64,000 nt of DNA from Candidatus Peregrinibacteria bacterium CG11_big_fil_rev_8_21_14_0_20_49_14 (GCA_002787035.1 PCVP01000014.1:1-64000); one strand, 5' to 3'. Shown: positions 45,267 through 54,371, counted from the first letter of the stretch. Translations and numbers: made by a program. Notes: generated from the letters alone by a model not told the origin.

Positions 45267-46679
45267 ATGATTTCATTGAATCGAGCCAAAGAGTACATAA
45301 CTCTTCATTGGAAAATGATTGGACTACTACAGAGAATTCAAATAATTCTTTCGCTTGTTCTATTTCTAATATTATTACCTTTCGTATATTCGAATTTTTC
45401 AGCCTCCAATATTGAAAAGATATTTTCAACATTTGTCTTCGCAATCGCCTTCACATTCATTTGCACATGGTACTATCCCTACTTTAAAAGTAGAAAACAT
45501 GGAGCAATGTTTAACATTATAGTTATTTTGTTATTGCCTCTTTGGTTTGTGTTTATAACTTCTACATTACCTAATGTACTACGCATCTATTTACTCAAGA
45601 AAATAATTGGATTTTTGTTATCAGTTTCCGCTGTCACCTTCATTCTTACGTATTTGTTGAAACCAAATACAGATACAAAGCCAAAATATAAGGCTCTATT
45701 ATTAATGCCCGTTCTAATTTTGATTACTGAGATAGTGGGTAACACTAGCTATCATCTAGCCGTTGGAAAGTTCCTATGGGAACCGCTTGGTGAATTTTAC
45801 AATATTCGTCCCTACACAGAAAGGGTTGGCGATGCCAGAATATTTACTTCCAAAAAAAACTACTCAGATGAATCATATTCTTTTGATGAAAATGGCTTTA
45901 GAGAAGGTAAAAATCACTATTCTTCTGAAGGGAAAAACATAGTTATTATTGGTGATTCTGTTCCATTCGGCATGGGTGTAAAAAATGATGAAACAATATC
46001 CTCATATCTTTCTGTAAAACTTCCATCATTCGGAATTATTAATGCGGCATTACCTTCATATTCATTACATCAAGCAATAGCAAGATTTAAGACTGAAATA
46101 TTAGGAAAGTTTAGTACAGATATACTTGTTCTTCAAATTTATGATCCCGCCTCTCAGTTTGCTATTTGGGGTAGGGAATGGAGTCCAGAAATTAGTTGGG
46201 CTTCAGGCGATAGGAAGTATAATGAAAAACATGATTGGATTAGGAATAACCAAATATTGAAATATTCATTTATTTTTTATTTTCTTTTTCCTAGAGATGA
46301 TCAACGTGTACATGATAATTTAAAATTAGACAAAAACGACGCAATAGCATTTGCAAGATTCGAAGATATTAATCTGACAGAACTCGAGAATCTTCGAAAG
46401 ATTACAGACGCAAAAATCATTATTTTACCAATCAATAATTCACCATCTGCGCGTAACAATTATCCCACAGAGCATCTTTTAGCAGTTGAAACACTAAATA
46501 ACATTCTCAAAAAATTCTCCGACAAGCATGACGATCAGTATTTTTTGGATATACGCGAATACTTTAATTCATTAAAAAAAGATAATTTATTTTTAGATTC
46601 CTGTTGTCATTTGACCCCAGAAGGTAATAAAGCTCAGGCAGATGCGTTATATGAAGAAATTGTTATGCTGCAAAATTAG
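45267..46679 (+). CDS. Membrane SGNH-type hydrolase/acyltransferase-like protein (AT-rich)
   Basis: This protein has 4-5 N-terminal transmembrane helices (to about residue 165). A C-terminal SGNH-hydrolase domain follows, with the nucleophile block VIIGDSVPFGMGV, a Gly/Asn region (INAALPSYSLHQAIARF) and the catalytic Asp/His block LDSCCHLTPEGNKAQAD. SGNH domains fused to membrane helices often acetylate or deacetylate surface glycans. The gene is strikingly AT-rich compared with every neighbour and uses A/T-ending codons, a sign of recent transfer. The ORF could start at ATG 45216; the start at 45267 gives a 470-residue product. Confidence 0.75.
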   Translation: MISLNRAKEYITLHWKMIGLLQRIQIILSLVLFLILLPFVYSNFSASNIEKIFSTFVFAIAFTFICTWYYPYFKSRKHGAMFNIIVILLLPLWFVFITSTLPNVLRIYLLKKIIGFLLSVSAVTFILTYLLKPNTDTKPKYKALLLMPVLILITEIVGNTSYHLAVGKFLWEPLGEFYNIRPYTERVGDARIFTSKKNYSDESYSFDENGFREGKNHYSSEGKNIVIIGDSVPFGMGVKNDETISSYLSVKLPSFGIINAALPSYSLHQAIARFKTEILGKFSTDILVLQIYDPASQFAIWGREWSPEISWASGDRKYNEKHDWIRNNQILKYSFIFYFLFPRDDQRVHDNLKLDKNDAIAFARFEDINLTELENLRKITDAKIIILPINNSPSARNNYPTEHLLAVETLNNILKKFSDKHDDQYFLDIREYFNSLKKDNLFLDSCCHLTPEGNKAQADALYEEIVMLQN

Positions 46680-46693
46680 CGTTCCGCACCTTT

Positions 46694-47518
46694 TTAAAAC
46701 TTGGAATACTCGCGTTGCATTCGCAACGTATCTTCTTCCAAAAGAGGGGATTCACAGACAACAGTACCTTCCACTCCTCTTTCATGAAGGACAGTAAGAA
46801 AGTCCTTCCACTTCGCATCGCTCTGCAAAAGAGGCAGATGCTTCTTCTCTCCTTTCTCAGTGTATTCGATACCCGAATAGTGCATATGAACAGAGGAAAG
46901 TGCTTTCTTACCCAGGTATTTTACGTACAAATCAAACATGTCATTCCATTCTTGTTTGGTGTTCCACGCCCCGTTGGAGCGCGCGTGCATGTGCGCGGGG
47001 TCTACTGTCGGGTATATGTGAAATTCCTTACTGAGTTTTAAGACCTCTTCCAGCGTGCCAAACTGTGTGGGTTTGCCCATTGTTTCGAATCCCAGATTCA
47101 CATGCGAGAACAGCGTGTCTTTCTGTTTCATAATATCGGCTGTTGCCTGTCGGACATTCTCGTAAGCATCCGAAGGGTCCATACCCAAATAAAATGCAGG
47201 ATGAACGCAGACAGAATGCGCACCGCACCTCTCTGCCATACTCAGAGCATCCAATATCCGTTTTTTACTGGCAGCGAGCTTTTCTTTCTCCTTCGCATTG
47301 AGATTGATGAAGTAAGGAGCATGTACCGTGAGGTACATGTTGCACTGTTGCGCCGCCTCTCGTATTTCATCCATTCGCTCAGGATTTTTGGGCACTTGCT
47401 GCACCCACTCCATTTCCATGGCAGTAATGCCGAGCGAATGGGCATGTTCAATTCCTTTTACGGTTCCTCCGGAACCGGGAGTGGAAAGCGGAACGCCGGC
47501 TACAGCAAAGTGCAACAT
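46694..47518 (-). CDS. Endonuclease IV-like (Nfo-family) TIM-barrel protein
   Basis: This protein resembles AP endonuclease family 2, which cuts DNA 5' to abasic sites using zinc. Recognisable blocks are SLGITAMEMEWVQQV, YLTVHAPYFINLNAKE (zinc His), HSVCVHPAFYLGM, LGFETMGKPTQFGTLEEVL (metal Glu), YPTVDPAHMHARSNG (His pair), SVHMHYSGIEY and VVCESPLLEED. The length (274) suits Nfo. A TACACT box exactly 6 nt before ATG 47518 fixes the start. A sugar isomerase-type barrel is an alternative, but the metal residues favour Nfo. Confidence 0.85.
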   Translation of the reverse strand: MLHFAVAGVPLSTPGSGGTVKGIEHAHSLGITAMEMEWVQQVPKNPERMDEIREAAQQCNMYLTVHAPYFINLNAKEKEKLAASKKRILDALSMAERCGAHSVCVHPAFYLGMDPSDAYENVRQATADIMKQKDTLFSHVNLGFETMGKPTQFGTLEEVLKLSKEFHIYPTVDPAHMHARSNGAWNTKQEWNDMFDLYVKYLGKKALSSVHMHYSGIEYTEKGEKKHLPLLQSDAKWKDFLTVLHERGVEGTVVCESPLLEEDTLRMQREYSKF

Positions 47519-47524
47519 AGTGGT

Positions 47525-47530
47525 AGTGTA
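47525..47530 (-). promoter_or_regulatory. -10 box for leaderless endonuclease IV gene, overlapping the cca promoter
   Basis: Minus-strand TACACT lies 6 nt before ATG 47518. The overlapping plus-strand hexamer TAGTGT (47524-47529) lies 6 nt before GTG 47536 of the divergent cca gene. The two start codons are only 17 nt apart. Confidence 0.55.
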
Positions 47531-47535
47531 CAGGT

Positions 47536-48888
47536 GTGCCACTTACGCAGGAAATTATCGACCGCACTTTGCACACCTCACTCGGTGATGGCGGATACAG
47601 GGTGGTGGAGATATTGCTCGACGCAGGATACGAAGCATGGTGGGTCGGTGGGTGTATTCGCGACATGTTACTGGGCGACGTACCCGACGATATAGACATA
47701 GCAACAGACGCGACTCCGCAGGACATCGTTCAGTTATTTCGAAAGTGTGACGACACTGCGGCTAAATTCGGAGCGGTGCTGGTTTCCCATGCGGGACATA
47801 CATATGAATTCACCACATTCCGAGAAGAGCACGAAATAAGTGACGGACGATTTCCGGAATCAGTACGATTTACCACACGTGAGAACGATGCTTCTCGCAG
47901 AGACATCACCATAAATGCCATGTACTGGCATCCGATATCCGGTGAATTGTACGACCCATTCGGAGGAGAATCAGATCTGCATGCACTGCTGATTCGATTC
48001 ATCGGGGACCCCAAAACACGCATTGAGCATGACGCACTCAGGCTGCTTCGCGTCATTCGATTTCGCGCACTCATAGGAGGGCAATACCACCCGGATACAT
48101 TTGCAGCGTTACACAGTCTCTCGAAAAATATTTCTGTTCTCTCGGGTGAAAGAAGGCTCAAAGAAATGGAGAAAATGCTGCTCGGCCCGAACCCGGAAAG
48201 AGCATTCGAAGACCTGTGGGAAACAGACGTGTTGGAGCATCTGATTCCCGAACTGCACAAGTGCAAAGGCGTAGCCCAGCCCGCAGATTTTCACGAAGAG
48301 GGAGATGTGTGGGACCACACGATGCTCTGCATTGCTTCCTGTACGGAAGACCACGGAGCGGATGTTCGATGGTCCGCACTGTTTCATGACATCGGAAAAG
48401 CAGAGACATTCTCTGTGAAAGAACGCATAAGATTTGATGGTCACGCAACGGTTTCTGCCGATATTTCAGATACCGTTCTTCAGCGATTGCAGTGCCCTAA
48501 ACGAAGGATAGAGAAGATTCACTGGCTCATAGAGCACCACATGATGATGGGAAACTTTGCAGATATGAATACCGAAAGAAAGTCTCACTGGTACTACCAC
48601 CCGTGGTTCATAGAACTTTTACAGCTCTTTTGGTTGGATATTGCTGGTACAAAACCACAAAATTACGATTTGTATGATTCCATCATTTCAGATTACAACG
48701 AGTTTTTGAATGCAAATCCTCTTCCTCCAAAACCACTGCTCAGCGGAGAGAACGTTATGAAAATTCTTGGCATACAACCCGGAGCGAAAGTCGGTGAAAT
48801 TATGAAGAAGCTCTACAAAGCGCAGGTGCAGAAAAAGATTTCTTCCAAGTCTGAAGCAATAGATTTCATAACATCACATTTTTCGTAG
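47536..48888 (+). CDS. cca: CCA tRNA nucleotidyltransferase / poly(A) polymerase-like, with HD domain
   Basis: This class II nucleotidyltransferase adds or repairs the tRNA 3' CCA. The head domain has GYEAWWVGGCIRDMLLGDVPDDIDIATDA (the DxD catalytic pair), followed by RRDITINAMYW and the neck RLLRVIRFRA. A C-terminal HD phosphohydrolase domain (WSALFHDIGKAETF) follows. The length is 450. All six tRNAs in this window already encode CCA, so its main role may be repair or quality control. The start is GTG 47536. Confidence 0.93.
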   Translation: MPLTQEIIDRTLHTSLGDGGYRVVEILLDAGYEAWWVGGCIRDMLLGDVPDDIDIATDATPQDIVQLFRKCDDTAAKFGAVLVSHAGHTYEFTTFREEHEISDGRFPESVRFTTRENDASRRDITINAMYWHPISGELYDPFGGESDLHALLIRFIGDPKTRIEHDALRLLRVIRFRALIGGQYHPDTFAALHSLSKNISVLSGERRLKEMEKMLLGPNPERAFEDLWETDVLEHLIPELHKCKGVAQPADFHEEGDVWDHTMLCIASCTEDHGADVRWSALFHDIGKAETFSVKERIRFDGHATVSADISDTVLQRLQCPKRRIEKIHWLIEHHMMMGNFADMNTERKSHWYYHPWFIELLQLFWLDIAGTKPQNYDLYDSIISDYNEFLNANPLPPKPLLSGENVMKILGIQPGAKVGEIMKKLYKAQVQKKISSKSEAIDFITSHFS

Positions 48889-48919
48889 TATGTAGCTGTT
48901 TCCCATTCATACGGACTTC

Positions 48920-49762
48920 ATGACTTCTGTTCGTTGCGGTCCGCATAGAAAGGCGTACCCTTATGAAATGGAAAATGAAACGCAATGGAGCAGAGGATAC
49001 GGAGAAACTGAAAGTGTTGGAGTGGTTCTTCACGGCTTAAATATGAAACCGGAAAGCATGAACGACATGGTTGAATTACTTCAAAATACGAACGCAGAAG
49101 TGCTAAGATTAGCCATTACGGGTCACAGCGACTCTCAGTCTTCTTGGAACTTCGTTCAGAGAAAACATTGGATAAGCGATGTTTCACGTGGTATTGAAGA
49201 GGCAGCCAAAAGAGCAACAACGTTAGGCGTGCCGCTTCACGGAGTCGGGTATTCCATGGGAGGACAATTACTGGTAGATGCTCTGCAAGAAACGGGGATT
49301 CGCACAGATAAAAACATTCTTCTGGCTCCAAGTATCGCGTTACGGCCCGTAGCACAGAGCCAACTACACTGGGCGAAATGGCTGGGACCTCTCCCGACTC
49401 CCAGCACTCTGAGCGAAGAATACAGATCTAATTCCACTATTCCCGGTTCTGCATACGGTGCCATGTCCAACTCTCAGAAAGCCATATATGAAACAAAGAA
49501 TCCGCAAAATTTAAATGTTCCCACAATGATTATTTTAGATCCCGATGACGAATGGATTAGTGAGGACGGATTGCGGCTATTTATGCAAAAATTCAAATTA
49601 ACGAACTGGGCATTTCGTTTGTTGAAAAGGAGCAAAGAAAAAATAGCGGGTCGTTGGCATCACTTGATTCACGACAAAAAGTCACTTGCGGAACACTGGG
49701 ACAATATTTCATTGCATATCAAAGAATTCCTCTCCGTACGTGGCACTATGCGAAGTGGCTAA
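48920..49762 (+). CDS. Alpha/beta-hydrolase fold protein
   Basis: This 280-residue serine hydrolase candidate shows the oxyanion region VGVVLHGLNMKPES, the nucleophile elbow VGYSMGGQLL (Ser about 116), an acid candidate in IILDPDDEWIS and a His in RWHHLIHDKKS. The substrate is unknown; carboxylesterase or lysophospholipase-like activity is possible. It lies 31 nt downstream of cca. Confidence 0.82.
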   Translation: MTSVRCGPHRKAYPYEMENETQWSRGYGETESVGVVLHGLNMKPESMNDMVELLQNTNAEVLRLAITGHSDSQSSWNFVQRKHWISDVSRGIEEAAKRATTLGVPLHGVGYSMGGQLLVDALQETGIRTDKNILLAPSIALRPVAQSQLHWAKWLGPLPTPSTLSEEYRSNSTIPGSAYGAMSNSQKAIYETKNPQNLNVPTMIILDPDDEWISEDGLRLFMQKFKLTNWAFRLLKRSKEKIAGRWHHLIHDKKSLAEHWDNISLHIKEFLSVRGTMRSG

Positions 49763-49777
49763 TTTGCTGTATAATAT

Positions 49778-50275
49778 ATGGAAACATACAAATTTATGGA
49801 ACAGTTTCTCTTGTCACAAGACGTCATAGGCAGAATTCTTCTAGCAGCATTTTTAGGATCTATAGCAGGCATAGAAAGGGATATTCACAACAGACCTGCC
49901 GGTTTGCGTACAAATATGGTTATCTCTGTAAGTTCGTGCCTTATGACCATATTATCCATAGATGTGTTTCTTCCTATGAGCCCCGAAGTGGACTTTACGC
50001 GCATGACTGCAGCGATTGTTTCGGGAGTCGGCTTTCTGGGTGCCGGAGTAATTATGCACCAAGGCAATGGCATTCAAGGAATGACAACCGCGGCACAAAT
50101 TTGGCTTGTGTCCGGCATTGGTATGGCCGTAGGAGTGGGAGCCTACTCATTGGCTATCTTCACATGCATATTTACAGTCACAGCGCTTATTATTCTGGCT
50201 CCGCTCAGTCATAAGTTTTCTGAAATTGGGAACAATAACAATCAAGAATGGAGTATGAAGAACGGCAAGCACTAA
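49778..50275 (+). CDS. MgtC/SapB family membrane protein
   Basis: This protein shows four to five helices with the MgtC signature RILLAAFLGSIAGIERDIHNRPAGLRTNMVISVSSCLMT and FTRMTAAIVSGVGFLGAGVIM. In pathogens MgtC supports growth at low magnesium and acts on F-ATP synthase; its role here is unknown. TATAAT ends 2 nt before ATG 49778, too close for that codon to be transcribed, so the Met at 49796 is the more likely start (159 aa). Confidence 0.9.
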   Translation: METYKFMEQFLLSQDVIGRILLAAFLGSIAGIERDIHNRPAGLRTNMVISVSSCLMTILSIDVFLPMSPEVDFTRMTAAIVSGVGFLGAGVIMHQGNGIQGMTTAAQIWLVSGIGMAVGVGAYSLAIFTCIFTVTALIILAPLSHKFSEIGNNNNQEWSMKNGKH

Positions 50276-50316
50276 AATTGTTGTAATTCAGTGACACAGT
50301 AGTAGAATGCAAAGTT

Positions 50317-50880
50317 GTGGTCACTCAAGAAGGAAACATACGGGAGCAAAAGAAAACTTCTCAGTTTTGGTACGATATTGCCGAGTGGGAAGAAGGAGGG
50401 ACAGTAGTAGATATATTGGAGACAAGATGGCGCCACCTCTGGGAGAGTGTTCCGGATCACATACTTGAAATAGATACGCAAGGAACTATTTTGCTTATCA
50501 ATAAAGTTCTTCCACAGTACGAAATAAAGAATGTAATAGGTTCCAGTGTGTTTAGTTATGTGCCGGATCACCATCATGAAGCACTACGAAAAGCAATAAC
50601 AGACGCATTGGAGACACGTGAAATGCATCAGTATGAAATTCCGACGTTTGCAGGCGGGGCTACCACATGGTGGACGAATCGCATTGTTCCTCTCATTCAT
50701 AACAACGCGATAGTGACACTTCTTATTATTGCTACAAATGTGACTTCCATAAAAGAGAAAGAGCAGGAGCTTTCGAAACAAAATTTACAACTGAAGGCGT
50801 TGAATAAAGAGCTGAAGACACAGGCGAAAAAGCTGCGGTTTCTGGAGGAAGAGAACACGAGACTGAAGGCTAAATTTTAG
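50317..50880 (+). CDS. PAS-domain protein with C-terminal coiled coil
   Basis: A single PAS fold (about residues 35-145: WESVPDHILEIDTQGTILLINKVLP, VIGSSVFSYVPDHHHEALRKAI, WTNRIVPLIHNNAIVTLLIIATNVT) is followed by a coiled coil (150-187). No kinase, GGDEF or DNA-binding output is attached, so it may signal through protein contacts. The start is GTG 50317, 8 nt after TAGAAT. Confidence 0.85.
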   Translation: MVTQEGNIREQKKTSQFWYDIAEWEEGGTVVDILETRWRHLWESVPDHILEIDTQGTILLINKVLPQYEIKNVIGSSVFSYVPDHHHEALRKAITDALETREMHQYEIPTFAGGATTWWTNRIVPLIHNNAIVTLLIIATNVTSIKEKEQELSKQNLQLKALNKELKTQAKKLRFLEEENTRLKAKF

Positions 50881-50974
50881 TGGTTTATCATGAGCGAGGG
50901 TAAGGAGGGGCAGTTCGACTCACTTTGCTACGCTTCGTTCGCTCACTGTCATTAGACTTTTTTGGAGATTTTAA

Positions 50975-51022
50975 TGGTTTACCATGAGCGAGGAGTTCGC
51001 TGAAAGCGAACGACGAGTCGAA
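50975..51022. repeat. tRNA-abutting 50-bp repeat (copy at tRNA-Ile)
   Basis: It runs from TGGTTTACCATGAGCGAGG to GACGAGTCGAA and touches the tRNA-Ile CCA end. It holds a perfect 7-bp stem (GTTCGCT-TTC-AGCGAAC on the minus strand). It is nearly identical to 54372-54418. A diverged copy of the left end starts at 50881 (TGGTTTATCATGAGCGA). Confidence 0.8.
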
Positions 51023-51099
51023 TGGTGGGCCAGGGTGGACTTGAACCACCGACCTCCGGTTTATAAGTCCGGGGCTCTAACCAGCTGAGCTACTGGCCC
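51023..51099 (-). tRNA. tRNA-Ile (anticodon TAT)
   Basis: The minus strand gives acceptor GGGCCAG/CTGGCCC, D-arm GCTC/GAGC, anticodon stem CCGGA/ACCGG (with an A-A at the loop end) and loop CTTATAA (anticodon TAT, reads AUA), T-arm GGTGG-TTCAAGT-CCACC, discriminator A and an encoded CCA. Most bacteria read AUA with lysidine-modified CAU instead. Confidence 0.93.
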
Positions 51100-51244
51100 T
51101 TACTGAATAATACAAAGATCTGAAGGAAAAGTAACGGCAGTTAAGAACGCGCAGTAAGTGGCTGCCGAGCTTTACCACAAGGCAGTCTACAGAAAATGCA
51201 CGCCGTGAAAAGCGTGTTATTCGTAAGAATAATGATCAGGGGAA

Positions 51245-51691
51245 TTACTTCTCCTGAATCACTTCTATGGTCATAGGAACATCTGTTCCTACGAGGTTCA
51301 CTGTAATTTCGTGAACACCGAGTGACTTAATAGGCTCTGAAACCTTGATTGCTTCATCTTTCACATCAAGCTTCAGCTGTGACTTGATTTCTTCTGCAAT
51401 AACCTTTTCTGCAATGGCTGCGTACAATTTGCCTGTCTTGGTAGCCTTTCGTGCAAACTTGATGGTCTTACCTTTCAGCTCGGAAGCACCGGCCTGCTGA
51501 GCAGACATTTCAGCAACCTTTTCCTCTGCCCTACGGCGAATCTGCTCGGCGTAGCGACGTCGAACGGTTGGGGTGGCAACAAGAGCTTTGCGATGTGGCA
51601 ACAGATTGTTCATTGCGTATCCGTCTCCCACTATAAGCAGGTCGTTCTTTTTGCCGATGCCGGGTAGGTCTTCGAGGAGTAAAACTTCCAT
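51245..51691 (-). CDS. rplI: Ribosomal protein L9
   Basis: L9 binds 23S rRNA near the L1 stalk. The N-terminal domain begins MEVLLLEDLPGIGKKNDLLIVGDGYAMNNLLPH, the family signature. A long connecting helix and a C-terminal domain ending in the usual VNLVGTDVPMTIEVIQ follow. ATG 51691 gives 148 residues (standard); the ORF from 51730 adds 13 residues. L9 is lost in several CPR lineages, so its presence helps narrow the taxon. It lies 74 nt downstream of the solute-binding protein. Confidence 0.96.
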   Translation of the reverse strand: MEVLLLEDLPGIGKKNDLLIVGDGYAMNNLLPHRKALVATPTVRRRYAEQIRRRAEEKVAEMSAQQAGASELKGKTIKFARKATKTGKLYAAIAEKVIAEEIKSQLKLDVKDEAIKVSEPIKSLGVHEITVNLVGTDVPMTIEVIQEK

Positions 51692-51765
51692 AGAATTGTT
51701 TCTAAAGCCGACCCACTCTACTCGGGTCAAGAAGCCTTGTCAACGGTTTTATATGAAATGCGAAT

Positions 51766-53970
51766 TTACTCCAAAGCATTTGGCGAAAAAAGCCAAGAAA
51801 AGAGCGAGAGCCAACTTTTTCCCCTTTGGAACACTCTTTCTTCCTGCAGGTACCAACGGTGCAATGTAAGGAATCTATCTGAGTGGAGGGACGGTTTTCC
51901 GAGTCGGACTCCATTCAGACGGGTGTTGTATGCAAAAGTATACATAGGGGAGTAGAGGAAGACTGCGGGAACATCTTGCCGTAAGACTTCTTTCAAATCT
52001 TGTAATGCTTCGGCTTGCTCTCCTGCATCACCGGTTTCTCGAATAGTTTCCAAAAGAGAATCTGCATCGAACGAAGAGTACTGAGACAAATTATAGGCAT
52101 CTATGCGCAAATCTGACCTCTTGCCCGTAAACTGCTGAATGCCACTGCTGTGCCAGTAGGGGTAGCTATCCAGGTTATCCAATAGTGACTGGCCGAAAAG
52201 AAGAACATCGTAATCTCTGTTTATCAGCTTTTCTTCAAATTGACTTCTGGTTTCGGGAATTTCTATGCCCACATGCACACCCAGTTCTGCCCATTGCTTT
52301 TTCACTTCTTCTGCAATTGTTTTGTACTGAGGAGGAGTATTACTGGTGAGAAGGCGCAGAGAGAGTTTTTCTCCCTGAGTATTTATACGTATGTCTGTGG
52401 GATCTGTGGAAAGACGCCTCCTGAGAAAGTTCTTTTCCAAATACATATCTGCCACGGTGATTCTCTCATTTTCAGGTAACTTTTCATCTCGTGAGTCTAT
52501 AAACTGATGCAGAATTTTCTGCTCCAAAGAAGCGGCTTTGTATTCCTGAGCCTTCACTGTTCGCCAAAGATAGAAAGAATCGAGAATATTTCCGCGTTTA
52601 TCCTGCAACTGAAGAAGATTATTTCCCAGTGCAATGCTACCGGTTCCGCCATGAGTCGGCAGTGCTATGTGCCACGATCCTGTTTGAGTGGATTGCTCCA
52701 GAGGAATGTTGTTGAGCATGTATGCACTTTGAGACTCCAAAAATGAACCCGTTATGAGCAGAGAGGCACCTGTATCCAAATACACTATGGATTCCGTGTG
52801 CAGCGGACCTCTTTTGTTTGCTTCCCAGCGTTCAAGTAAGCGTTGTAATCTGACTTTTTCAGGTAAATGCCAATCGGAAGAGAAAAAAGCACCTTGTGCA
52901 AGATTGGGGTCGAACTGATACCTCCAATCAGAATCATTGATTTCCATGAGGGGAGTATCGATGATTATCAGTTCGTTCATCTTCTTCACTATCGCTTGTT
53001 TGTTCGTACCCAATTGTAATCCCAGACGTAGTTTCTGATCCGCCAAAATATCTTTATCCAAATTAAAGAAGAGTGCCACATACTGTGGAAGAGAATAGTT
53101 GGAAGCTCTGAAACTGCTTGGAATAATCGGGTCTCCAACGTCATTTCTTGGTACCAATCTCACTCCGTCAAGATTTCTGATATCCGAAAGCAAGGTGTTG
53201 TAATCCGGGAACATGCGAAAGACAATTCTCTCAAGATGATAAAATGGCTCCAATGGTCTGGAGAAACGCTCCAGCGTGATTTCCACGCTGAGATCTGTTT
53301 GTACAAGACGTTTAAAGGCGTATGGCCCTGCTCCGACGGGTTCGAAACCGAAGTCCAATACCTGGTCAAACTTACTCACAGGAACACCCTCGAACGACCG
53401 TTCAGGAATAAGTCCCAACGTTAAGTTGCTCGCAAAGAATCTGTAGGGCTTTGCCAAAGTAAATTTTACAGTCCTTTGATCCACTTTCTCTATTTCCACA
53501 CCCAAAAAGTTTTGTCGCAACAGTGTGTTTGGAAACTCATCGCTTTGAACGGAGCGGAATGTAAAAATCACATCATCTGCGGTAACCGGGTGCGGAATCT
53601 CTTGAGTGGAATCGTGCCAGAACAGGTTCTCGCGTAGTCGTACGGTATACACTTTGTTATCGGGAGTGACAGTAAGAACCCCTAAGTCATCTTCTATCTT
53701 CTGCGTTTCGGGATTGTATTTTTGGAGTCCCGCAAAGACGAGAGAAACGATATCTCTGTTCACATCATTGGTAATAATAAACCACGGAAGTAAGGGTTGC
53801 AGTTCACCGACAGACCCTTCTATATAGGTACCGCCCTGGTCCGGTACCAAGACAGTGCTGTCTATGTAAAACCTTCGCAGTAAAATGGTGGCACTTATAA
53901 GAAAGAGGAGCACCAGAGCGACGAGAACGGTGCGCTCAAATTTTGCGAAAATGCGAAGAGCTCGAATCAT
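51766..53970 (-). CDS. Family 5 extracellular solute-binding protein (Dpp/Opp type), membrane-anchored
   Basis: This is a peptide-type ABC transporter binding protein (SBP_bac_5). It is tethered by an N-terminal helix (TVLVALVLLFLISATILL) rather than a lipobox. Features include GTYIEGSVGELQPLLPWF, YTVRLRENLFWHDSTQ, VTADDVIFTFRSV, GAGPYAFKR, VALFFNLDKDILADQKLRLGL and a C-terminal half with YDVLLFGQS. At 734 residues it is longer than usual (about 530) because of a central insertion around 370-470. TATACT 9 nt upstream favours ATG 53970 over TTG 53991. No permease or ATPase genes are adjacent. Confidence 0.9.
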   Translation of the reverse strand: MIRALRIFAKFERTVLVALVLLFLISATILLRRFYIDSTVLVPDQGGTYIEGSVGELQPLLPWFIITNDVNRDIVSLVFAGLQKYNPETQKIEDDLGVLTVTPDNKVYTVRLRENLFWHDSTQEIPHPVTADDVIFTFRSVQSDEFPNTLLRQNFLGVEIEKVDQRTVKFTLAKPYRFFASNLTLGLIPERSFEGVPVSKFDQVLDFGFEPVGAGPYAFKRLVQTDLSVEITLERFSRPLEPFYHLERIVFRMFPDYNTLLSDIRNLDGVRLVPRNDVGDPIIPSSFRASNYSLPQYVALFFNLDKDILADQKLRLGLQLGTNKQAIVKKMNELIIIDTPLMEINDSDWRYQFDPNLAQGAFFSSDWHLPEKVRLQRLLERWEANKRGPLHTESIVYLDTGASLLITGSFLESQSAYMLNNIPLEQSTQTGSWHIALPTHGGTGSIALGNNLLQLQDKRGNILDSFYLWRTVKAQEYKAASLEQKILHQFIDSRDEKLPENERITVADMYLEKNFLRRRLSTDPTDIRINTQGEKLSLRLLTSNTPPQYKTIAEEVKKQWAELGVHVGIEIPETRSQFEEKLINRDYDVLLFGQSLLDNLDSYPYWHSSGIQQFTGKRSDLRIDAYNLSQYSSFDADSLLETIRETGDAGEQAEALQDLKEVLRQDVPAVFLYSPMYTFAYNTRLNGVRLGKPSLHSDRFLTLHRWYLQEERVFQRGKSWLSLFSWLFSPNALE

Positions 53971-54014
53971 GTGCACCGGAGTATACCGCAAAATTTAGGA
54001 CGTCGCAGTGCGCA

Positions 54015-54227
54015 CTAGTAGACGTACCATTGGAGTATGGCGAGTGCGAAGAATGCGACACTCAACCATATACTTGCTTTGTAGATCACTTTTTCAGCGC
54101 CACGACGTTGAACGAAGTTGGTGGCACCGCTTCCTCCGAATGTTGCAGAAAGCCCTGAAGCTCTGTGCTGAAGAAGAATACTGAATACAAGCAGAACACT
54201 GACGATGATTTGTAGAACCATAAGCAT
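54015..54227 (-). CDS. secG: Preprotein translocase subunit SecG
   Basis: SecG is the small accessory subunit of the SecYEG channel. Two helices flank the conserved loop LLQHRASGLSATFGGSGATNFVQRRGAEKVIYK. The length is 70 residues. TACACT exactly 6 nt before ATG 54227, with TTGCCG 17 nt further upstream, makes this the start rather than TTG 54233. Confidence 0.94.
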   Translation of the reverse strand: MLMVLQIIVSVLLVFSILLQHRASGLSATFGGSGATNFVQRRGAEKVIYKASIWLSVAFFALAILQWYVY

Positions 54228-54233
54228 GAACAA

Positions 54234-54262
54234 AGTGTAGAGATGCTCTCGATTCTCGGCAA
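54234..54262 (-). promoter_or_regulatory. Leaderless secG promoter
   Basis: On the minus strand TTGCCG (54262-54257), 17 nt, TACACT (54239-54234), 6 nt and ATG 54227. Confidence 0.75.
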
Positions 54263-54292
54263 TAGTATGCTACACTTTTGCGGCTTTAAATT

Positions 54293-54371
54293 GGGTGGTT
54301 AGCTCAGTTGGTCTAGAGCGTCTGGTTTACACCCAGAAGGTCACTGGTTCGACTCCAGTACCACCCACCAT
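54293..54371 (+). tRNA. tRNA-Val (anticodon TAC)
   Basis: The fold has acceptor GGGTGGT/ACCACCC, D-arm GCTC/GAGC, anticodon stem TCTGG/CCAGA with loop TTTACAC (TAC), T-arm ACTGG-TTCGACT-CCAGT, discriminator A and an encoded CCA. It is divergent from secG. Confidence 0.97.

Noticed and set aside
51100-51244. Possible structured RNA between tRNA-Ile and rplI (hairpins near 51150 and 51200-51235)
   Set aside because: Hairpins are short and lack a T-run; no known RNA family recognised. At most a weak rplI terminator.
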